NCBI GenBank assembly: GCA_027625915.1
Contig: JANTQA010000011.1
Span: 372,001 to 436,000 of the forward strand
From: Anaeramoeba flamelloides
Taxonomy: Eukaryota; Metamonada; Anaeramoebidae
Reading direction: 5' to 3'
Length of the DNA: 64,000 bases
Part shown: in pieces, positions 10,274-22,337 of the stretch
Layout: every line of letters begins with the position of its first letter
How positions within the stretch are numbered: position 1 is the stretch's first letter
Position numbers and translations under genes: made by a program
The notes under the pieces: model-generated
What the model was told of the DNA's origin: nothing
Seen by the model: only the letters and a program-made list of their open reading frames with translations
The model's database searches: none

Positions 10274-11749
10274 AAATATAATTGGCACATCCTGTTTTTA
10301 AATAAATTTCCATAAGAGAACCAAATGATAAATACAAATCAAAAAGAAACAACACAAATTTTAGTTTATCACCCTTATTTTTTTTTTTTTTTTTTCACAG
10401 ATATGAAAATGAAACTAAAAATAAAATTAAATTGCTCAATTAAAACTGTTTTCAAAAAATTTAAAGTACTTTTTAAAATTTTAAAAAACTTTTTTGTCTT
10501 TATATAAATAAAAAAAAAATTAGTTTCATTTTTTTAGTTTTTTAGCTTATTTTTTATTCTATTTATTGTTAAACCCTTGGACAAAAAGAGTGTATAATAT
10601 TTATTCATTTATTTGGAACAATTCCAATGAACATATTTTGAAATCAATACCATAGCCATTGATTCAATTCGTATTAATATTAAACAATAATAGACATTGT
10701 CTATTAACTAATAACTTTACTAACAAAGATGATTTTTTGATCTTTCTATCGTGTTTTTACTCCTCCTGTTTCAGGGTACGTGTAGTCAAGTGCCTCGGTT
10801 TTTTTTTAATTTGAAAAATAAAAAGAAAATTTCAAAAATTTTCTTTTAATTTCTCAAATTAAAAAAAACCTAAGGGCGGTTTTCCTGAATTTGAAATAAT
10901 TTAGTAAAATCAAGGATTTTACTCAATTCTTTTAAATCCTGGAAAGCCTAACGAAAGTAGATAATTTTTAATTTGGTTATGTAAATGATATAATATTTTT
11001 GTACTTTAATATTTTAATTATTTTTCTTCTACTCTTTTTTTTATTTAGTAAATTTTCTTTGATTACTCCTTTCTCACAATAAATAAATAAATAAAAAATA
11101 ATTTTTTATGAAATGTAAAAAAAAATCACCACTTTTTTGGAAATACTTTATATAATTATTACCCCTTTTCAAGATTTATAATATTTAATTTTTTATTATT
11201 ATTTTTTTTACCAAGTTTTGGAACCTTAATACTTTTGGTGAAAATTAACCTACTAGAACAATAAATTTCATAATTTTGTTTACTAAGAATTGTTTTTATT
11301 ATTTGGAATCCATTCCAAGTTGAGAAATCAGAGTTTATTTTATTAATGGTTGAAATTGTTCGCACAGGGAGATAGTATATTTTGTACAATAATATTAGTT
11401 TTCATGATTTTCTATTATTAGAGTCGGATTTCTTCTACAAATTATTTAAGTGATAATTAATATGAGTACAAATATTTTTTCTGTAATCTAGATTAATAAA
11501 TGATTTGTTATTGTTTCTCTTCAGAAAAAAAAAAAAAATTTGAATTTAAGGAAAACGAAAAAATAAAAAAATAAATTGAATTTTAGTAAAATAAATTTAG
11601 AATTTCTTCAAAATTTCAATCAATGTTTCAAATAGCTGTTATAAATTTTTTGGAATAAAAAGAAGAGAAAGTAGCAAGTTAGAAATAAAAAATAAAAGAA
11701 ATTAATAAAAAATTAAATAAGATTATAAAATTTAAAATAAGATTAAAAA
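10274..11749. other. Intergenic between convergent genes
   Basis: No gene is seen between the SOD stop and the 3' end of the minus-strand RCC1-BTB gene. About 10630-10740 resembles 62895-63000 (ATTTTGAAATCAATACCATA / ATTTTGAAATAAATACCTTA, then CATTGATTCAAT), a diverged shared repeat. The frames at 10325-10507 and 11159-11389 are low-complexity. 11590-11749 is homologous to 21060-21198, downstream of the second RCC1-BTB copy. Confidence 0.5.
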
Positions 11750-12840
11750 TTATTTTTGAGCACATTGATCAAAAATATTCAAAATAGGGATTTTGGGGTT
11801 TAATTGATAATATTCAATAATATCTTCAAATTCTTCCTTGACTAATTCTTGGTCTGTGTCTGCAGTAATTGGAATTTCATCAGTATATAAGAATGCAATT
11901 AATAATTCAATTGTATCTAATGATTTTTTTGAATAGTCTTTGACTTTTTTAAGATTTTTATCTAGATTTTGAAACAAGTCCAAGAATAATCCACTTCTTG
12001 CGGCTAGGATGAATTTATGAACAGCTAATTCTTCTTCTTCAATATCTTCTTCATCATAGTCCTCATTATCATCTTCGTTTTCATCATTTTGCACAACAAG
12101 TGTAAAATCAGAAGTTTCTTCATCAAATAATAATTTTCTTAAATCATTTTTTAAAAGTTTCGTTTTTTGAGGCTTCTGGATTCCAAAATGATTTAGAATT
12201 TCAATTGTTTTTTTTTGATTTCTTATTTCATCACAATAAATCCATTGCAACAAATTCTCAATATCTTTTAATTGGCAGCTTTCTTCCAAATATTTTGATA
12301 TTTCATCAAAATCATGGTCAAGTCTTGCTTCAATTAATAGTTTATGAACAGGTATATTCTTGATTTTGCAATCAGAAAAATGTCCATTTTCTAATAATTT
12401 TCCAAGGTCTTGACTCAAATATGAATTTGTTTCTGATCGAAACAAAAAAAATGAATTAAAATCACAACATCTTAAAGTATTAAATGATAATTCATTTTCG
12501 TTAAGATTGATTATTTTTTTTAAAGAATTATTGTTATTAAAATTACCACCAGTCCATATTTCATTATCTTCGGTTAAGTATACAAGGAAATTATAACCAG
12601 CAGCAATATTTTTAATGATTTTCTTTTTATTTTTAAATTGGTGATATTCTGTTAATTTAGTACAACTAGATCCAAAACCAGTGTTGTTATTGCTACCAGA
12701 CACAAATAGTCTGCCATCAGTTGTAAGTAATGCAGTCATTTCAAATCCAGAGACTATTTGAGAAACTTCTTCAGCAGAAAATTCAAATTTAAGTTTTTGA
12801 GGTGTTTTTTGAGTTCCATTTGTTCCACTTCCATATTGAC
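11750..12840 (-). CDS. RCC1-BTB gene copy 1, exon 2 (last RCC1 repeats and two BTB domains)
   Basis: The exon begins at 12840, directly after an AG (12842-12841), in the phase needed to follow exon 1 at 16548. Joining the two gives the uninterrupted RCC1 blade 'FGYNQGG-QYGSGTNGTQK'. The full protein is about 573 residues. This exon carries the rest of the RCC1-type propeller (VSGSNNN, IWTGGNFNNN). Next is a BTB-like unit (LLENGHFSDCKI...VHKLLIEARL), then a second (FDEETSDFTLVV...AVHKFILAARSGLFLDLF...LLIAFLYTDEI) with an acidic Asp/Glu loop inserted. Proteins of this class are scaffolds or Cullin-3 adaptors; that role is inferred from the family. The acceptor is preceded by an A-run instead of a pyrimidine tract, which is unusual. 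An ATG at 12739 gives a 329-residue open frame but is internal. Confidence 0.85.
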
Positions 12841-12959
12841 CTTTTTTTTTACGAAAAATGAAAATTAATGAAAATATAATATATATAAATAAATATTTTT
12901 AATTTTTATTTTATCGTTTAAAAATTTACTTTGTTTTTATTAGAAAGTAAAATAAACTA

Positions 12960-13668
12960 AACTATTTTTCAAACAAAAGGGCACACCTCTCAAATCACCA
13001 ATACGATCGAATTTGATTGTTAATATCATATTTACTTATTGGTGATTTTCATCTTAATTATTCATTTTTTCATTTTTTGCTTTTTTTATTTTATGGATAT
13101 TGAACAGTTGGAAAATGAAAAAGCAATATACGAAGAAAGCAATTTGGAAATAATCTACCAGTATAAAAATGGAAACATTTTAAGTTTGATTTCGAATGAG
13201 CTAGATATGGTAATTAAGAAAGACCATTACTGGATTGATACATGGAACAAAAGAAAAGAGAAATAAAGGAAAAACATTCCAACAAAATACCAGATGAATT
13301 GCGGCTTTATCTTGGAAATGAGACTTAAAAGAACAAAAATTTGACGTGTAAAGAGTTATCAATAAAATTTAAAGAACTTTTTTTTAATTCACCTTGTTCA
13401 AAGGTTTTTATTGATTTTAAATTTTTTTTTCATTACAATTTCCAAAACGAGATTTCTCATTTCAAACGAAAGGGCACATCAATTTTTAAAATATTGAATT
13501 TTAATTTTTATTGTTTTGTTTTAATGAGTTTTAGAGATTAAATTGAGTGTTTTTTTATGTTTTAAAGCGTTTTTTATATTTTAGAATGATATTACAATTA
13601 ATTTGATTCAAGTATGAATAATTCTTGAAATTTTTTGTGACTTTGATTTGAAAAAGAGTTTATATTCC
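12960..13668 (+). pseudogene. Insertion with a protein-like fragment, unrecognised
   Basis: In copy 2 the sequence AAAGTAAAATAAACTA is followed directly by TATTCC. In copy 1 about 700 bp sits at that point. Inside, 13094-13266 encodes 57 residues starting MDIEQLENEKAIYEESNLEI and ending NTWNKRKEK-like (DTWNKRKEK), with normal-looking amino-acid usage instead of the usual Lys/Asn/Phe noise. The similar 19-mers TTTCAAACAAAAGGGCACA (about 12965) and TTTCAAACGAAAGGGCACA (about 13459) flank it in direct orientation. I do not recognise the protein. It may be a captured gene fragment or a chance frame. Confidence 0.35.
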
Positions 13669-15200
13669 AAAAATTGTGATTCAAATGAAATAATATATTG
13701 AAAATAAAAATATATTCTTTTGGATTCAAAAACAACTAATTATCAAATTTGATCAATAATTCAGATTTTTATTGATTATAAACAAACAAAACTCTGAAAT
13801 TTTAAAAATTAAAAAAAATTAACCGTTGTGGAAAAAAAGTGAAACACGGTTTTTCATTGGGAACATTACTGAAAATTCAAAGAAAGATCAATGAAAAAAA
13901 GAATAAATAAATAAATAAAGATAAAATGAAGTATTCGCCACAATAACAGTTTTTTAAATACTATCTTTTGAAATGGGTTTTTCTTTGATTGATCAATTAT
14001 TAAAAATTTGTTCAAAAAATTAACTATTTTTGAGATCTCCAAACCACACCAATAATTTTGATAAATCAAGTAGATTTAAATTGTATTTGTTGGGTTGATT
14101 GACAATAATATAATGGGTTATTATTTGAAGTTAATTGGTTTCTTCTTTTTATTGATTTTACTTTTCATTTTCAGTAATGTTCCCAATTAAAAACCTTGTT
14201 TCACTTTTTTTCCAGTTTAACTTTTTTTTCCACAACAGTAAATCAAAAATCAAAAAAAAAATGAATCACGATTTTTGAAAAGAGAATTACGGAATTTTTT
14301 ATTACTGAACTATAACTGAAAAAAGGGTTACAAGTTTTTTATTCATCAATGTAAGCTCAATTTAAAAGAAATTTCATACTCTCTATTTTCTTGATATTTT
14401 CAAAGATCTTTTTTTTTTAAAATGATTTTTTGCAAAAAAAAAAGTATCAAAATAAAAAAAAATCAAAAAAAAAAAACAAAAGTGAAATTTTTCAAAGAAA
14501 AACAAAAATAAAGAAAAAAAGAAAAAATTAAAAAACTAAGATACAAAAGAGAAATAAAAGAAAAAAAAAAGTAAATGAGAAAAAGAAAACGAAAAAAACA
14601 AATCCAAAATAATTAAAGTTCAAAAGAAAATTCATATTTGAACTTTTGATTTCATTAATAAAAAAAAAAAACAAAAAAAAAAAACAAAGTCCCAATAAAA
14701 AATTGAAATATATTATTTAAGTGATTTGGAAAAAATAAATTAATAGTAAATGTATCAATAGACAACTTTAAAAGTTTAAAAACTTCAAAAAGTGATTAGA
14801 TAGAATTGAAACAAAAAAAAAAAAAAAGAGTAAAAAAATAAAGTAGATTCAAAAAATAAAATATTTTTAGAAAAAAAAACGAAGAATATTCAACAGTTTT
14901 CACAGAAAAAAAAAAAAAAACTTAATTGGATAGTATTTTTTTTAATAAGTTTTGAAATCCTTGTAAAGATCTTCAAAATTTTTTTTTTGTAATTTGTATT
15001 TCAACTTGTGAAATAGATGAGTAAACATCATCGAAACAATTTATTAATTTGAGTCTCTTTTTTGAAATTCAATATTTCACAATGTTTTCAATATTAAACC
15101 CAAAAAAAAAAAAATAACATATTATTCTTATTAATAATCAAGTTAATTCTTTGAAATGATATATCATATTTTTCGTTTTATGTTGTAAAGTATGGATTTT
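13660..15200 (+). repeat. R1 repeat interrupted by MITE A1, with A-rich flank
   Basis: The left part runs from CCAAAAATTGTGATTCAAAT (about 13667) to 13822. The right part resumes at 14239 with AAATGAATCACGATTTTTGA and AAAGAGAATTACGGAATTTT. The two inner stretches (TTGTGATTCA / TGAATCACGA) are inverted, as in the 48 kb copy, so A1 inserted into the R1 palindrome. About 14400-14950 is almost pure A-rich low complexity, like 3590-3660 and 48490-48600. Confidence 0.55.
13823..14238. mobile_element. MITE family A, copy A1 (416 bp), TAA target duplication
   Basis: Inverted ends are CCGTTGTGG...CCACAACAG, followed inward by GTGAAAC and TTCATTGGGAACATTACTGA. Flanks are TAA (13820-13822) and TAA (14239-14241). 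The right terminal repeat has a tandem duplication of 'GTTT(C/A)ACTTTTTTTCC', also present in A2 but not A4. It sits inside an R1 repeat. A 3-bp TWA duplication is typical of PIF/Harbinger-type MITEs; that assignment is inference. Confidence 0.85.
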
Positions 15201-16464
15201 TGAATAAAAATTTTTTATTTTGGTATTATTTTTAATTATTATTATTTCAATTCAAATCACAGTAAATAAAACTAATATAGAGTTATATGATGAATAAATA
15301 AATGAAAATTTGATAGAATTTTAAACAAAAATTTATAAATGAAATTCAGATATAAAAAGCAAAAATAATTTTTTTTTTCTCCATGGAGTTTTAAAAAAGA
15401 GGTTTTCTTGGTTTCCAAAAAATGAAAAAAAATTAAAAAAATGATAAAAATTTTGAAAAATTTGAAAAAGAAAATTGTTTGGCCATACAGACAAGAATCT
15501 TTCGAAACAATTTGGATCATTTTTGTCAGAAAAAAAAATTGATTTTGAATTTTGATGGATAAAATTACAAAATTACAAAATATCTATAAATAAATTTTCT
15601 ATTGAAAAATCAAATTTCTTATCTTCTAACAAAAACAAAATTTTATTTGTAAAAATTTGAAATTGTTTAAAAATTTAAATCTGATAAAATTATATTCTGA
15701 TTATTTATCATTTTATCTTTATCATACTTCTTAGCAAGTGTTATACAGATTGATAAGAATAAAAAAAAAATATGTTAAATGTAATCTTTCATAGATATCA
15801 CACTGTGATATGTCATTTTTTATCTGAGTTGACATATTTATGTTGTATGATAAGGTTATATCTTATGTCCATCTCACTGTGATAAACAATTATTTATATT
15901 AGGGGAACAACATTATTTTGTATTGTTTTATCATTTTTTACAAAAAGTTTCAAAAACCACTAAGTTATAAAGCTAATAAAAAATTGAGCTTGCGATTCAT
16001 AGAACCACTGATTCTTTTAATAAATCTTCTGAATCCATTTGAATCTTGTTAGGTTATTATAAAAATCGGGACTGAATACAAATTGGAACAAAATCCATCT
16101 CAATTATGGAGAGGATCCAATTTTGATAGAATTGAGAAAACTTTCAATTAGTTCAACAAAAACTCTAATTCAAATAGGGGAAAGAAAGTGCTGTAGGGTG
16201 CTGGAAATTCCTGAGGAGTGACTTAGAGTGCCTATCTTTTCCAGAATTTAATGAATAGAGGAAAATCATTTGTTTTTTCTCAATACTTTAAAATCCTGAA
16301 AAAAAATTAAAAGCAAACAAGTTAACTTTTGGGTATCAATTTTGTCTGGATCAAAACAAAAACTGATATTTTTTTCTTTTGAAATTTAGTTTTAGTTTTA
16401 CCCTTTGAAATACACCAAAGAAAAACTCTGTTTTGTTGTGGGTTTTTTTGGTTTTTAGAAAAGG

Positions 16465-16496
<32 letters not shown>

Positions 16497-16547
16497 AAAA
16501 AAAAGGAAAAAAAATGAAAAAAAATGAGAAAAAATAAAAATACAAAC

Positions 16548-17178
16548 CTCCTTGATTATAACCAAAAGCATAAATTTCACCATCTGTTTTAATGATAAAG
16601 GAATGCTCAGAATGACCAGAAAATACTTTAACAACATTTTCATGCAATTTTATCATTGCGTTTTGGTTGGTGCTAATGATTCCCAATTCTCCATTTGTGT
16701 TTTGACCACACCCATACACGATCTGATCTTCGCTACTTAATACTAAGGAAGAATATCCTGAAGGATGAACAGAACCAATTTTTTTATCGTTTAGTGCTTG
16801 GACCAAAGTTGGTTTGTTGACCCTAGTTGTGTTGTTGTTATTAAGGCCAATTTGATGGTATCCATTTCTCCCCCATCCATAGACCTTTGGTATTTCTTCA
16901 TCAGAAATTGCAAAGAAATGATAAAAACCAGAATCAACACATTTCATTGGTGGTAAGTTTTCAAATGCCTTCAATTTTGATTGGAAAGAGTTTGGATTTG
17001 TTTGGTATAGTTTGCCATCTGAACTTAAGAAGCATATGTAATGGTCATAAACCGCAGAAACATAAATAATGTTGGTAACTTCTTCAGGGAAAAGATTCAC
17101 AGTTTCAAGGGTATTATTAATGTTGTTGTTTTGTTTCCAATTCCCGGTGTTTTTTCCAAGTCCTTTAACGAATGCCAT
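16548..17178 (-). CDS. RCC1-BTB gene copy 1, exon 1 (N-terminal RCC1 propeller)
   Basis: The ATG at 17178 opens 210 complete codons and a phase-1 split Gly at the donor (GTTTGT, 16547). RCC1-type blades are visible: 'KVYGWGRNGYHQIGLNNNN', 'VYGCGQNTNGELGI' and 'IYAFGYNQGG', each with the G-x-N/G-x-x-x-Q/E-x-G core and spaced about 50 residues apart. There is no signal peptide. The open frame continues past the donor into a poly-Phe read-through (to 16351), which is intron, not protein. Copy 2 (29942-30572) has an exon of identical length at roughly 95% identity. Read with exon 2 at 11750-12840. Confidence 0.85.
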
Positions 17179-18949
17179 GATTTGATTTATTTTGAAAATA
17201 TTTGAATTTGAAAAAAAAGAAAAAAATGATCAAGTGAAATTGATTCAACATTACCAAAAAAGCTTCAATTCTTGGAGTCACTTTTTTTTTTTCTTTACAA
17301 CACACTTGTTTTTTGAAATTGTTACAAATTTTAAAACAAATTCCATGATCAAAATTATAACAAATTTTAATTGAAAAGTTTATGCAATTCAAACTTTTAA
17401 AACTATTTCAATTTCAACTTGATCCCTTTTTGGTTTTCATAAAAAGAGTTTCAGATTATTGGAAATTAACAGATTTTTTTCTTTTGGATAACTTTTAAAA
17501 ATTTACAATTAATTTCAAAAGGTAAAATTATTTTGTTAATTTAATTTTTTTACCCTTTTTTTTTTTTTTAAATTTTCTTGCCCTTTTTTTGGAAATACAA
17601 AGTTTGTATCAAGTATTTGAAATTTGAAAAAATATAAAGAAAACCAAAGACTGAAATCTTGTTGATTGATAAGCTGAAAAGTTCCCAAAAGTCTTGAGTG
17701 TATTTATATGGATTGTCATATTCTTGGTATTTACTTTTTTAAGTAAATTTTGAAACTCTGAAGATAATGCAAATAAAAAAAATCTTTTCAAAGATATTTT
17801 GCAAAAACTTTTTATTAAAGGATAATTACTCTACCACAACAAGGCAAAATTGTCAAATATTTTATTGTTGATATTCTTGTCTTACAAATTTTATTTAGGC
17901 CAAAGTGTCAAAAAAATTCTGATCAATTAAGAAAGCCAGAAAAAGAAAAATTTTTTGTGAGATCAAATTTTTTTTTTCAGTTCTTTCTCAAAATTGAAAA
18001 CTATTTAAATTCCTTTTATTTTTTGCATTATAAAAAATTATTTACCTTTTTTATTACCATTTCGATCACTATAATACAATAACAAGTCTTTATTGTTGGT
18101 AATATTAAAATAAAGATTATATTTTTCAATTTTGAGATTTTTCTTTTAGTTAAACTTGAAAAAAAAGATTTATTCAATCAAATTTAAAAACATTTGAATT
18201 TTTTTAGGAAGGATAGTTATAATCATTAAATTCTTAAAGTCATTTGAAAATATTACTCAAGAAATTTTGTTTTTATTAGATCATGATATTCGATTTATGA
18301 AAATAAAATTTTCTTAACGATAATTGGGAATTAAATAATTTTATCAATAAAAATTCAAAATCAATTTTTTTCTCTGACAGAAATGATTTTGATTATTATA
18401 ATATTTCTTGTGAATAAGGTCAATTAATTCACTAAAAAAAATTGCTTACATTTAAAAAATTTTTTTGCAATTTTTTTCATATTTTTTAAAAACCAGAAAA
18501 CAACTTTTTTTACAGAATAAAGAATAAAATAAATTTTGTAGAATAGAACCAACTTTCATTTGAGAAACTATTGTCTAATTGATATCAAATAACCATTTAT
18601 GAAAATCGGCTATAATTCAATAAGTTTTTTTGGCCTATATTTGTATTGAAATATTAATTATTAAAAAGAATAACAAATAAAAAATTTTCAATTGAAGTAA
18701 ATGCTTCCAATATAAAAGAAAAATATATTTTCCCATTTTCATGAATGAATTCAATTTTTAATAAAAATAATAGGTTTGATTTTTTGGTTTAATATTGGAA
18801 ACATAATAATTTTGGATTTCAGAAAAATGACTCAGATTAATAAATTATTTAGATGAGGTTAATATCATCGGTTACATCTTTCAAAACACAAATTATAAAA
18901 AAAAAATTTCAAGATCTTGACAAGAATTTCAATTTATTTTTAGAAAAAT

Positions 18950-20180
18950 ACCACCCCCCCCCTTAAACAAATTAGTGAATTCTAGGAATGAGAAAATACT
19001 TTTTATTTTTTTTAGTCAAAATTTATACTTAATTTATTTATTTTACCTACAGAAACAATTAAGTCTCAATAAATAAACTCATTTTTTCAACTCAAGAGAA
19101 AAATTCGTTTTTCATTTTTACTAGAATTCATCTATTTTTGGAATTTAATTTACAGTTACGAGAACTTTGAGCCTTTTTATTGTTGAATTTTTTAGAAAAA
19201 AAATTTTTAATTTTGAAGAAATCAGACTTTAAGTGATTTTTGAGAGTTTATCTGAATAAATAATATTTCTCATTTTAATTTTATTTTTTAAAAAATACTA
19301 TAAATATAAATCAAATATTCAATACTTAGAGATCGGGAAAAACAATTGATCATTTATTTTTTTTAGAATATTTATTACAATTTCTTAGAATTTAAATAGA
19401 TTAAGTAATATTGTTTTTCAAATATCCAGAGTTTAAACAAGGAAATATTTAATATTAAAATCAGTAATTTGATGATATCTATTATTTTTTTATAATTAGA
19501 ATTGTTAATTTGAATTCCTTTTATTTGTTTGAAAATTTTTATAAAAATGAGAAATAATTGTCAAACTTATTGATATTTTTAATTCTTGGGTTATTTATAA
19601 CTCACTAATAATTATTAAGATTGGGTTATTATTTATTGAATTTATAATAATTAAATTAAAATCTATTTCCTCAAATTATTATTTGAATTTTTGATATTTT
19701 TTTTTAAAATAGTAATTTGAAATAATTTTAATTTAATAGTTTGGTTGCTTTTTATCTATTTATTTTATTCAACAAAAAGTAAAAAAAAACGATTCAAACT
19801 GTTCTTTGAATTAAAAAAATAATAGTTTTTCAAGTTTAAAATAATTATTGTAATTATTATGAAATTACAGAGATTTTTTATACTTAGATATTCCAAAAAC
19901 TTTGTGGTTATATTTTTAAAGTGTATTTTTGTACTCTTCATTTACAGATATTAAGATTTCTTTCTCCTTCTTCAAAGTAAATAATTTTTTATATGAAATA
20001 ATTCAGAAATATATTGAATTTTGAACTTTTTCAAAAAAAGTAAAAAATAAAGCTTTTTTTATAAAAATCATAATTCATTTCTGTTAATAGTTTTCTAAAC
20101 CAATCTGGGCCTAATAATAAACAGATGTTGAACTTCTTTTTTCAATTTCAAGGTGTGGTAAATTGTTTTTTTTTAGTATA
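18950..20180 (+). repeat. Dispersed repeat R4, copy 1
   Basis: A long diverged match to about 31230-32400 and about 62930-63930, in the same order. Shared landmarks include ACAATTAAGTCTCAATAAAT / ACAATTAAGCTTCAACAAAT (19062, 31293), TTGATCATTTATTTTATTT-like (63133) and AAAGTGTATTTTTG (19918, 63690). It encodes no protein. The copy order next to RCC1-BTB copies 1 and 2 fits either a segmental duplication or independent insertions. Confidence 0.5.
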
Positions 20181-20469
20181 TTAATTTGAAATTTAGTTCG
20201 GGATTGTTTCAGTTTACTAGTCTCTTAACAAATATATAATAAAATATTTTTACTTTGTATTATTTACCCCCTTTTTATATTAGTATATTTTCAAGAAATA
20301 GATTGACAATTTTTTGAAGAAATAGGCACCGTAAAAAATCATAATATTGTATCAGGAACAACCACTTAACTGAGATTTGAACAATATTTTTGTATTTTAT
20401 AAAAAAAAAATTCAAAATTACTAAAAAAAAAAAAAAAAAAAAAAAATTAAATTTTTGTAAAATAAAATA

Positions 20470-21060
20470 AGAATTTCATTTTTTTCCATTTCCCCCCTGA
20501 CTGAATCTTGTTTATATCGGGAAGAATGGTTATAAAGTAAAAAGATCAAGTGGTTAATTGCTAATATCGCGACAATGAAAAAACCAAAGTATGAGTAACT
20601 TGAAAATAAAAACTAAAAAAGCAAAGACTAAAAATGACCAATGGTTTATAGCAAATAAGATCAAAAAAAAAAAAAGAAATTACAACAACTTATACAACGA
20701 TCACCAAATGAACATTTATGATCAATTACCGAATTATTAAATCAACCAAAAGTATCGTGGCTGTGATTTTGGTTGTTATTAATTAAAGATAATATTTTTA
20801 TTTTTATTTTTTTTTTTTTGGAATTGACTTCTTATTGACTTCTTATAAACCCTTTTTTAAAAATCTTCATTTTTTTTTTTTTTTTTTATTTTTTTCTTTT
20901 AAATTTTTTTGCTTTTACTTTTTTAAAAATAAAAAAAAAATGGGTGTGTATTTCCCTTGAAAAATCGTGAAATCTATTATTTTGCACTTACATTACCTTT
21001 GAGGGATTTTAAGTAAAATGTCAATTCGAGTGTAATTTATACTTCTCCCATCAATAAATA
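20470..21060 (+). repeat. Repeat R5, copy 1
   Basis: The stretch from TCGGGAAGAATGG-like to TTGGTTGTTATTAATTAAAG (20508-20790), plus the stretch around GTGTGTATTTCCCTTGA (20943-20960), recurs at about 28440-28790 and 29661-29790. In that second copy R3 is inserted between the two halves. R5 lies directly 3' of RCC1-BTB copy 2 exon 2, and its partner directly 3' of exon 1. Confidence 0.65.
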
Positions 21061-21198
21061 AATAAAATTAGAATTTCTACAAATTTTCAATCAATGTTTC
21101 AAATAGCTAATATAAATTTTTTGGAATAAAAAGAAGAGAAAGTATCAATTTAAAAATATAAAATTTAATACGATTAAAAGATAAAATAAGATTAAAAA

Positions 21199-22292
21199 TT
21201 ATTTTTGAGAGTATTTATCAAAAATATTCAAAATAGGGATTTTGGGGTTTAATTGATAATATTCAATAATATCTTCAAATTCTTCCTTGACTAATTCTTG
21301 GTCTGTGTCTGCAGTAATTGGAATTTCATCAGTATATAAGAATGCAATTAATAATTCAATTGTATCTAATGATTTTTTTTGAATAGTCTTTGACTTTTTT
21401 AAGATTTTTATCTAGATTTTGAAACAAGTCCAAGAATAATCCACTTCTTGCGGCTAGGATGAATTTATGAACAGCTAATTCTTCTTCTTCAATATCTTCT
21501 TCATCATAGTCCTCATTATCATCTTCGTTTTCATCATTTTGCACAACAAGTGTAAAATCAGAAGTTTCTTCATCAAATAATAATTTTCTTAAATCATTTT
21601 TTTTAAAAGTTTCGTTTTTTTGAGGCTTCTGGATTCCAAAATGATTTAGAATTTCAATTGTTTTTTTTTGATTTCTTATTTCATCACAATAAATCCATTG
21701 CAACAAATTCTCAATATCTTTTAATTGGCAGCTTTCTTCCAAATATTTTGATATTTCATCAAAATCATGGTCAAGTCTTGCTTCAATTAATAGTTTATGA
21801 ACAGGTATATTCTTGATTTTGCAATCAGAAAAATGTCCATTTTCTAATAATTTTCCAAGGTCTTGACTCAAATATGAATTTGTTTCTGATCGAAACAAAA
21901 AAAATGTACTAAAATCACAACATCTCAAAGTATTAAATGATAATTCATTTTCGCTAAGATTGGTTATTTTTTTTAAAGAATTATTGTTATTAAAATTACC
22001 ACCAGTCCATATTTCATTATCTTCGGTTAAGTAAACAAGGTAACCATAACCAGCAGCAATATTTTTAATGATTTTCTTTTTATTTTTAAATTGGTGATAT
22101 TCTGTGAATTTAGTTAAATTAAATCCAAAACTAGTGTTGTTATTGCTACCAGACACAAATAGAAGCCATCAGTTGTAACTAATGCAGTCATTTTATATCC
22201 AGAGACCATTTTAGATATTTCTTCAGCAGCAAATTCTAATTTAACTTTTTGAGGTGTATCTTGAGTTAAAATTGTTCCATTTCCATATTGAC
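21199..22292 (-). pseudogene. RCC1-BTB copy 2, exon 2, frameshifted
   Basis: Close homologue of 11750-12840, with the same acceptor context at 22294-22293. Compared with copy 1, two bases are missing near 22163 (the copy 1 codons for TDGRLFVSG). One extra T lies in the run near 21372, so the frame ends at DYSKK-IIRYN instead of continuing through the last BTB helices. Two extra runs near 21600 and 21620 compensate each other (+3). The longest frame, 21356-22156 (266 residues), keeps both BTB cores but lacks the start of the exon and its last ~60 residues. Exon 1 of this copy is intact, so decay is either recent or offset by use as separate short genes. This is a host gene, not an element. Confidence 0.8.
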
Positions 22293-22337
22293 CTTTTTTT
22301 TACAAAAAATGAAAATTAATGAAAATATAATATATAT

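Larger units (their letters stand above)
12841..16547 (-). other. Large repeat-filled intron of RCC1-BTB copy 1
   Basis: The 3.7 kb gap is bounded by a GT donor (16547-16546) and an AG acceptor. It contains an insertion absent from copy 2 (about 12960-13668), an R1 repeat (about 13660-15200) split by MITE A1, and A-rich runs. About 16310-16380 resembles 28395-28460. The other introns in this window (SOD, UBA-ankyrin, the small gene) are about 50-160 bp. A gap this long may mean that the split is recent and that splicing fails, so the two exons could also be read as separate genes. Confidence 0.6.
17179..21198. other. Intergenic between the two RCC1-BTB loci
   Basis: It contains the RCC1-BTB copy 1 promoter side (17179-17600), repeat R4 (about 18950-20180) and repeat R5 (about 20470-21060). 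About 17179-17215 is homologous to the sequence upstream of copy 2, after which similarity stops until R4. The frames at 17165-17392 and 17609-17791 are low-complexity. I see no gene. Confidence 0.5.

Noticed and set aside
13866-14069. 67-codon minus-strand frame, repeated at 24140-24328
   Set aside because: It recurs only because both lie inside MITE A copies; it is not preserved as a start-to-stop unit in A4 or A3.
16351-16547. C-terminal poly-Phe extension of RCC1-BTB exon 1
   Set aside because: Intron read-through past a GT donor; the RCC1 blade continues correctly only after splicing to 12840.
18945-18965. C-run as a possible telomere-like or structural motif
   Set aside because: A single short CCACCCCCCCCC run without iteration.
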